NCBI GenBank assembly: GCA_030695605.1
Contig: JAUYQE010000034.1
Span: forward strand, 1-5,684
DNA length: 5,684 nucleotides
DNA from: Nanobdellota archaeon
GTDB lineage: Archaea > Nanobdellota > Nanobdellia > Woesearchaeales > GW2011-AR9
Reading direction: 5' to 3'
The notes below the pieces were generated by a model. That model searched no databases, was not told where the DNA came from, and saw only the letters and a list, made by a program, of their open reading frames with translations. Positions 1 to 3,740 of this stretch are shown one piece after another (the stretch's first letter is position 1; every line of letters starts with the position of its first letter). The translations under genes and the position numbers were made by a program.

Positions 1-266
1 AGAGAAGAGGCCAATTCTGGAGGTGATGGTACAGAAAGAGGGGAAGCGGGAACGGCTTCCGGCTTTAGAGAAAAGGTATCGGAAGTGATGATAAGTGGAC
101 AGTTTTGGGCTGCGGGGCTTTTCTCGGCAAGAAAAGAAGGAATTTTTTCAAGAAGCTGATCTCTGTTCTCTTCTGCAAGAAGTTCTGGGCTTAGCAAAAT
201 TCCTTGTTCGAGAAGCTGCGTAATGAGTGCTTGCAGCTTTCTTTGCTGGTTTTCATCAGGGTTCAT
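1..266 (-). CDS. polB: DNA polymerase D (PolII) small subunit DP1, N-terminal part, cut by window edge
   Basis: Read on the minus strand from ATG at 266-264, an uninterrupted frame of 88 codons runs to the left edge. It begins MNPDENQQRKLQALITQLL and continues through LLSPELLAEENRDQLLEKI to CPLIITSDTF. This helical start followed by a 'PLIIT' strand and then a Pro/Ser/Ala-rich linker (visible residues about 60-88) is the usual N-terminus of archaeal DP1. That subunit carries the OB fold and the Mre11-like 3'-5' exonuclease domain, both outside the window. DP1 pairs with catalytic subunit DP2 to form the replicative polymerase PolD. The gene lies 39 nt downstream of cdc6 on the same strand, an arrangement known from Thermococcales, which strongly supports the call. 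No Shine-Dalgarno sequence precedes the ATG, so it is probably translated from the cdc6 transcript. The call rests on a short, poorly conserved region plus context; the start is the first ATG after the cdc6 stop. Confidence 0.78.
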   Translation of the reverse strand, partial: MNPDENQQRKLQALITQLLEQGILLSPELLAEENRDQLLEKIPSFLAEKSPAAQNCPLIITSDTFSLKPEAVPASPLSVPSPPELASS

Positions 267-305
267 GGTGCAATTCGGAACAATGGGAAAAGGAAACGAA
301 AAGTA

Positions 306-1505
306 CTATTCGAGATGAAGGGCTTTTTCTAGGAGCTCGCGTAAAGTTATGATGATGGTATCTGCAAGGGAAAGGGAAATTTCTCTGGTTCGGCCATAGC
401 GGCCTTTCGAAATAATTTTAGCGGTGATGATGCCCAGCATGTCCAATTCGGCCAAAATGTCTGAAAGCCGGCGCTGGGTAAGAACATTGAGATTTTTTTT
501 ATGGCATAAAGTCTGATAGATTTCATAAATCTCGCCTGTAAAGACATTTTTCTTTTTGGGAGCAATGAGGAGGATGGCATATAAAACAAGCTGAAATTGC
601 TGGGGCTGCTGTAAAGCCGCAGCAAAAACGCGGTCAGACTCTAATTTCTTTTCCGCTTTGTCCAGATGATGCATTTCTACTATTGAGGAAGCTTCTCTTT
701 CCGCGATCTCGCCGGCTATGCGAAGAACATCAATGGCCCGGCGGACATCGCCATGCTCTTGAGCAGCATATGCTGCCCCTTTTTCAAGAACGCCTGGCTG
801 TATAACTTGTTCTCGAAAAGCTCCTGCGGCGCGGCCTCGCAGAATGTCCTGAATTTGGAGAGCATTATATGATGGAAAAATGATTTCTTCTTCAGAAAGG
901 CTACTTTTGACCCGTGGATCAAGATTATCCGAAAAGAAGAGGCTATTGGAAATACCAATAAGGCCAATTTGCGCTTGCTTCAGCTCCGCATTAATCCGCG
1001 TGAGATTATAAAATATTTCATCACCTATTTTTTTTGCTAATTGATCTATTTCATCCAACGCCAAAAGAACTACTTGTCGCTTTTCATCAAGTGCAGTATA
1101 AAAAAGATTATAGAGCTCATCGGTGGGCAAGCCGGTTACCGGCACTTCTTTGCCACATTCCCGAAGAAGCTGCGCGATGAGGCGATATTCCGTATCCGCT
1201 ACCCTTTTGAGCTTACAATTCACATACATGCAAAGAAGGTTCACATTATTTTTAGCCGCTGTTTCTTGTAAAAAACGAAAAATATGTTTGACGGAAATGG
1301 TCTTTCCCGTTCCTGTTTTCCCATAGATAAAAAGATTTGAAGGCTTTTCCAAACGAAGAGCGGGTGCCAGAATATTGGCTATCTGTTCTAACTGTTCTTC
1401 ACGATATTTGATCTCTTCGGGAGCATAAGAAGGAAAAAGAACAGCTTTATTACTAAATAAAGAGCGTTTCTTCAAAAAGTTTTCAAAAAAAGTGCTTATT
1501 TTCAC
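306..1505 (-). CDS. cdc6: Orc1/Cdc6 replication initiator (AAA+ ATPase with winged helix)
   Basis: A 399-residue protein of normal length for archaeal Orc1/Cdc6, the origin-binding factor that loads MCM. It has the usual entry segment 'LFPSYAPEEIKYREEQ' (23-38), Walker A GKTGTGKT (62-69), Walker B ending DEID (151-154), sensor 1 ISNS (185-188), the 'DPRVKSSL' segment with candidate arginine finger R198, and sensor 2 GDVRRAID (252-259). The C-terminal winged helix (about 302-399) has a basic wing KGRYGRTREISL that would contact origin DNA. All ATPase residues expected of an active initiator are present. The start codon is GTG (1505-1503); the next in-frame Met is far inside the ATPase domain, so the GTG is well supported. 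An ORB-like site begins only about 6 bp upstream and a TATA-like box lies about 33 bp upstream, suggesting a leaderless, self-repressed transcript. The stop is TAG. The partial DP1 gene follows. Confidence 0.96.
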   Translation of the reverse strand: MKISTFFENFLKKRSLFSNKAVLFPSYAPEEIKYREEQLEQIANILAPALRLEKPSNLFIYGKTGTGKTISVKHIFRFLQETAAKNNVNLLCMYVNCKLKRVADTEYRLIAQLLRECGKEVPVTGLPTDELYNLFYTALDEKRQVVLLALDEIDQLAKKIGDEIFYNLTRINAELKQAQIGLIGISNSLFFSDNLDPRVKSSLSEEEIIFPSYNALQIQDILRGRAAGAFREQVIQPGVLEKGAAYAAQEHGDVRRAIDVLRIAGEIAEREASSIVEMHHLDKAEKKLESDRVFAAALQQPQQFQLVLYAILLIAPKKKNVFTGEIYEIYQTLCHKKNLNVLTQRRLSDILAELDMLGIITAKIISKGRYGRTREISLSLADTIIITLRELLEKALHLE

Positions 1506-1510
1506 TGCCA

Positions 1511-1536
1511 GACCCCCTTATTTCCTATGGAAAATT
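1511..1536 (-). promoter_or_regulatory. Left origin recognition box (ORB-like), minus orientation
   Basis: Read on the minus strand from 1534 the site is TTTTCCATAGGAAAT followed by AA and a run of five G. This is the architecture of archaeal ORB elements: a TTTCC-n3-GGAAA dyad with a G-string on one side, bound by the Orc1/Cdc6 winged helix and AAA+ domain. The first 15 bases are identical to the site at 1984-1998, in the opposite orientation. The G-string points outward, toward cdc6, and ends about 6 bp from its start codon, between that start and the TATA-like box. Occupancy should therefore block cdc6 transcription. Confidence 0.82.
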
Positions 1537-1541
1537 ATAAT
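1535..1541 (-). promoter_or_regulatory. TATA-like box for cdc6
   Basis: On the minus strand the sequence ATTATAA is centred about 33 nt before the GTG start of cdc6. That is roughly the distance from an archaeal TATA box to its transcription start, so the mRNA would begin at or within a few bases of the GTG (leaderless). No clear purine-rich BRE is seen just upstream (it reads TTTTTC). The surrounding DNA is AT-rich throughout, so the box is supported mainly by its position. Confidence 0.5.
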
Positions 1542-1679
1542 GAAAAATAATCTCTTTTCTTAATAAAGATATAGGAACTTTGAATATAGTAATCTATAGG
1601 CATACATTTAGCTATTAAATATTATTTATAGGTAAGAGAAAAAAGAATACATTTTTACTTTTGAAAGATAAATATTTTC

Positions 1680-1704
1680 TCTGTTGTCAATCTTCTGTTG
1701 TCAA
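1680..1704 (+). repeat. Direct repeat TCTGTTGTCAA, two copies 14 bp apart
   Basis: The 11-mer TCTGTTGTCAA occurs at 1680-1690 and again at 1694-1704, separated by 3 bp. The second copy extends into GTTGTCAAC (1697-1705), an odd-length palindrome. The spacing of 14 bp is somewhat more than one helical turn. It lies inside the origin, between the left ORB and the AT-rich core, so it could be a protein-binding site; no known factor is recognised. Confidence 0.6.
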
Positions 1705-1769
1705 CTTTTAAAAATTTACACTTTCTACTTTTTTATTTTTATGATAATTGTTATTTTATTATTTATTTA

Positions 1770-1785
1770 TTTTCTATATAGAAAA
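1770..1785. repeat. Central perfect palindrome in oriC
   Basis: TTTTCTATATAGAAAA is its own reverse complement (16 bp). It sits about 17 bp from the midpoint between the two ORB-like sites and marks the point where the plus strand changes from T-rich to A-rich. After one mismatch on each side, further pairing (1764-1767 with 1788-1791) extends the imperfect dyad. It could be a cruciform-prone melting centre or a binding site. Confidence 0.7.
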
Positions 1786-1832
1786 GTAATAGTAATAGTA
1801 ATAATAATAGTAAAGTAAATAAAGTAAATAAG
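1785..1832 (+). repeat. Short AT-rich tandem repeat (AGTAAT / GTAAATAA units)
   Basis: Three AGTAAT units (1785-1802) are followed by AATAAT and AGTAAA variants and then by two 9-bp units, GTAAATAAA and GTAAATAAG (1815-1832). The tract contains no C. It directly follows the central palindrome within the AT-rich core. Units are far too short and irregular for a CRISPR array; they resemble the iterated AT-rich tracts of unwinding elements. Confidence 0.6.
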
Positions 1833-1867
1833 ATAAAAATTGAAAAAATAATCAGGAAAAAAAGTTC

Positions 1868-1891
1868 AATGAAAATAAATCTATTTTCATT
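1868..1891. repeat. 10-bp inverted repeat with 4-nt loop
   Basis: AATGAAAATA (1868-1877) pairs perfectly with TATTTTCATT (1882-1891) around the loop AATC, and on the plus strand it is followed by more T residues. The shape is terminator-like, but no gene ends here: both flanking genes point away from it. It is more likely a structural element at the right edge of the AT-rich core. Confidence 0.5.
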
Positions 1892-1983
1892 TTTTACACG
1901 AAAAATGCTAGAAAGTCATTAGCTTTAGCAAATGGATGGACGGCTCTGGCTTTTCTCTTTTTTATTTCTTTTCTGAAAAAAAG

Positions 1984-2009
1984 TTTTCCATAGGAAATGA
2001 ACGGGTGTC
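1984..2009 (+). promoter_or_regulatory. Right origin recognition box (ORB-like), plus orientation
   Basis: TTTTCCATAGGAAAT (1984-1998) is identical to the left ORB core, followed by GAAC and then GGGTGTC. The G-string is three G rather than five and starts 5 nt after the GGAAA arm, whereas in the left copy the gap is 3 nt. The two copies are inverted, with G-strings facing outward and the AT-rich core between them. It lies 74 bp upstream of the SpoIIM-family ATG, upstream of that gene's TATA-like box. Confidence 0.8.
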
Positions 2010-2052
2010 CCTCTGTTTTTCTTCTAAACTTATATTCTTGATAGTAAGAACA

Positions 2053-2060
2053 TTTAAATA
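2053..2060 (+). promoter_or_regulatory. TATA-like box for the SpoIIM-family gene
   Basis: TTTAAATA is centred about 26 nt before the ATG at 2083, preceded by a purine-rich stretch (AAGAA at 2046-2050) in the BRE position. This spacing predicts transcription beginning at or next to the ATG, so a leaderless mRNA. No Shine-Dalgarno sequence precedes the start, in agreement. Confidence 0.6.
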
Positions 2061-2082
2061 ATTTTAAAGAATAAGATTTTCT

Positions 2083-2925
2083 ATGGTCTTAGAGCTCCTT
2101 TTTAACCCTTTCTTTATTCGCAGAAAGCTTTGGCAGGTTTTTGCTACGGGTTTTGTCTATTCTCTCATCGGCCTTTTTTTCTCTTATTTGGTTTTTAAAG
2201 AAGTAGCAGGCATTTTAATGGTTTTTTTGATTGTTTTTGCTTTATTGCCCATGATTTATCTTCTTATTAAGCATGAAGAAGAGCTGGATTTAAAATACAC
2301 GCAGGAAATCATTCTTCTTAAAGAGCATACGAAAGTGCTTGTTTTTTTTATGGTCCTCTTTTTAGGCATAACCACTGCATTAGTTTTTGCCTATGTTTTT
2401 CTTCCGGAAAAGATTGTGGAAACTGTTTTTTCTTTGCAAAAAGGGGCCATTGTGAACGTGAATAATAGTGTGCAAGGCAGTATTACGCAATTCACTCTTT
2501 TTACCCGTATTCTTATGAATAACCTTAAAGTCCTTTTCTTTTGCTTAATATTTTCTTTTCTCTATGGAACAGGGGCGCTTTTTATTTTGACCTGGAATGC
2601 TTCGGTCATTGCTGCAGCCATAGGATCTTTTATTAAAAATGAATTGGCGCAAGCTACTGCTTTAGTGGGCTTGCCCGCATTGTCTGTTTATTTTACCAGT
2701 TCAACGTTGGGTTTTTTGCGCTACATGACGCATGGCTTCTTTGAGATTGCTGCTTATTTTGTGGGCGGACTGGCCGGTGGCATCATTTCCATTGCCCTTA
2801 TCAAACACGACTTAAAAGAAAATAGGGTTTTGCTGGACGCACTTGATTTAGTAATTATTAGCTTAGGCTTGCTGATTGTCGGCAGCATTATTGAGGTCTA
2901 TGTCACTCCTCTTTTCTTTAGCTGA
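2083..2925 (+). CDS. SpoIIM-family (DUF95-type) integral membrane protein
   Basis: A 280-residue polytopic membrane protein. Hydrophobic segments lie at about 17-38, 41-63, 84-106, 148-170 (continuing to about 183), 190-210, 217-240 and 254-276. A charged loop is present at 63-83 (KHEEELDLKYTQEI) and a polar loop at about 108-145. Two features are characteristic of the SpoIIM family: the N146-N147 pair preceding a Gly-containing helix ending YGTGALFILTWNASVIAAAIG, and the HGFFEIAAYFVGGLAGG segment (217-233). SpoIIM proteins are widespread in archaea, where they have nothing to do with sporulation and have no established function. In Bacillus the namesake belongs to the peptidoglycan-remodelling DMP complex. 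The gene is single, divergent from cdc6 across the origin, and convergent with the RPA-like gene. It is AT-rich and strongly biased to Phe/Leu/Ile. Its place at the origin invites a membrane-attachment idea, but that is speculation. Confidence 0.85.
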   Translation: MVLELLFNPFFIRRKLWQVFATGFVYSLIGLFFSYLVFKEVAGILMVFLIVFALLPMIYLLIKHEEELDLKYTQEIILLKEHTKVLVFFMVLFLGITTALVFAYVFLPEKIVETVFSLQKGAIVNVNNSVQGSITQFTLFTRILMNNLKVLFFCLIFSFLYGTGALFILTWNASVIAAAIGSFIKNELAQATALVGLPALSVYFTSSTLGFLRYMTHGFFEIAAYFVGGLAGGIISIALIKHDLKENRVLLDALDLVIISLGLLIVGSIIEVYVTPLFFS

Positions 2926-2978
2926 TTTTATAGGATAGAAAAATACCCGAAAAGTATGCTCTATTACAAAAATCAGCT
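2920..2978. terminator. Convergent intergenic inverted repeat, possible bidirectional terminator
   Basis: AGCTGATTTT (2920-2929) is the exact reverse complement of AAAATCAGCT (2969-2978). The left arm includes the TGA of the SpoIIM-family gene and the right arm ends one base before the TAA of the RPA-like gene. Inside are shorter pairable arms, ATAG/CTAT (2930-2933 with 2961-2964) and ATAC/GTAT (2943-2946 with 2954-2957). Both strands have T-rich stretches near the end. Archaeal termination relies mainly on T-tracts rather than hairpins, so the role is uncertain although the repeat itself is certain. Confidence 0.45.
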
Positions 2979-3740
2979 TTATAACACTTTTATTTTTCCC
3001 GGCCGCACTTGAAAAATATCTCCCCGTTCCATCATTTGTTGTATGTATTGCTCTGTATGATCTAATGAAGATTTTTCCAAGAGACTTTCTATAGCAACTC
3101 CATCACCCTTATCCAGCTCTTTGATAAGGCGAACTAATTTTTGAAACGGAATTTCTTGGTCTTCCTCGACCATCATTTCTTCGAAAGGCATTATTTGATT
3201 TTCTTGAAAGCTGTTTTTTAATTTTCGGTCTTCAAGCGACACAATATTTTTTTCGGATTCTTTTTCTTCTGTTCTTTCCTGCACTTTATCCTGCTGTTGA
3301 GATTTGTCGCTTTCTCCTCCTGCTTCCTTTTTGGTATTTGATTCTAAAATGTTTTTTTTTCTTTCATATAAAGCGCTCACTTGCAGCCATCGTGGCTCAA
3401 CTTTTTTGGTTATTTCTGCGCTAATATATTTCTCTTCATTATAGACGCGAACTCTGCCTACAACCAGCAGGCAATCACCGATAATCACGCGATCAAAAAT
3501 CTTATTTTCTTCAAAAAATCGTACCATCAGTTTTCCTGTTCCATCATCAAGGAGTATGTTAGCCATGGATCCAATTTGCTCTTTGCCAACAACAACACCC
3601 ATAATTTGGCAACGAACGATTTTTTGTCCAGTTCCGGTCAGCAGATAATCTGGTTCTTCGACCTGAGCATTCATAAAAGAGCTTTCCAGAAGATCCCGCA
3701 GCAGTACTCGCTTGGCGACATGTCGCTGGTAGGAAGTCAT
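2979..3740 (-). CDS. RPA32-like single-stranded-DNA-binding protein (OB fold plus C-terminal winged helix)
   Basis: A 253-residue protein. Residues 8-22 (VAKRVLLRDLLESSF) form the lead-in helix typical of archaeal RPA small subunits. Residues about 38-118 form one OB fold: KIVRCQIMGVVVG, then NILLDDGTGKLMVRFF, then GDCLLVVGRVRVYNEEKYISAEI. A highly charged, Glu/Lys/Gln-rich linker runs from about 127 to 196. A winged helix (about 198-253) closes the protein, ending MMERGDIFQVRPGKIKVL. The order OB, flexible linker, winged helix is that of RPA2/RPA32, which binds exposed single strands and recruits partners through the winged helix. No zinc motif is seen. Its ATG overlaps the MCM stop (ATGA), so it is translationally coupled to the helicase and is the last gene of that operon in the window. 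An A9 tract lies at the boundary between OB fold and linker. The exact RPA subclass cannot be fixed by eye. Confidence 0.85.
   Translation of the reverse strand: MTSYQRHVAKRVLLRDLLESSFMNAQVEEPDYLLTGTGQKIVRCQIMGVVVGKEQIGSMANILLDDGTGKLMVRFFEENKIFDRVIIGDCLLVVGRVRVYNEEKYISAEITKKVEPRWLQVSALYERKKNILESNTKKEAGGESDKSQQQDKVQERTEEKESEKNIVSLEDRKLKNSFQENQIMPFEEMMVEEDQEIPFQKLVRLIKELDKGDGVAIESLLEKSSLDHTEQYIQQMMERGDIFQVRPGKIKVL
3352..3360 (-). repeat. A9 homopolymer in the RPA-like gene
   Basis: On the coding strand nine A residues are read AGA AAA AAA AAC (Arg-Lys-Lys-Asn, residues 127-130), exactly where the OB domain ends and the charged linker begins. The last seven bases, A AAA AAC, are in the frame of a classical -1 slippery heptamer. 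A shift to -1 would add 21 residues with a basic cluster (GSRRRKRQ) and stop at 3288-3286; a shift to +1 stops almost at once. Either product keeps the OB fold and loses the winged helix. Confidence 0.5.

Larger units (their letters stand above)
1706..1862. other. AT-rich duplex unwinding element candidate
   Basis: The lowest-GC part of the window, between the two ORBs. The plus strand is T-rich from about 1706 to 1774 and then changes to A-rich: from 1775 to 1852 there is not a single C. The change occurs at the palindrome 1770-1785. Long A/T stretches and the change of strand composition suit a site that melts easily for MCM loading. The exact limits are my estimate. Confidence 0.6.
1506..2082. 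other. Putative chromosomal replication origin (oriC)
   Basis: A 577-bp non-coding gap between divergent cdc6 and the SpoIIM-family gene. It has the features of an archaeal origin: location directly beside orc1/cdc6, two inverted ORB-like sites near its edges, and a very AT-rich interior (15 G/C in the 120 bp of 1741-1860). A perfect 16-bp palindrome (centre 1777) lies close to the midpoint of the two ORBs (about 1760). Further short repeats (1680-1704, 1785-1832, 1868-1891) fill the interior. No open frame or RNA gene was recognised inside. The right part also holds the promoter of the SpoIIM-family gene. Confidence 0.85.

Noticed and set aside
1785..1832. CRISPR or microsatellite-type array
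   Set aside because: Units of 6-9 bp without spacers; the position in the AT-rich core between ORBs is better explained as an unwinding tract.
1868..1897. Intrinsic transcription terminator for an upstream gene
   Set aside because: The flanking genes diverge, so no known transcript ends here; recorded only as an inverted repeat.
1506..2082. tRNA, C/D-box RNA or other structured RNA gene in the origin gap
   Set aside because: No cloverleaf, no paired C and D boxes and no GC-rich stems were found; only AT-rich hairpins and one short GC island.
2083..2925. SpoIIM similarity as evidence for a spore-forming bacterium
   Set aside because: SpoIIM-family proteins are common in archaea, and the PolD, Orc1/Cdc6, MCM and RPA genes beside it are archaeal.
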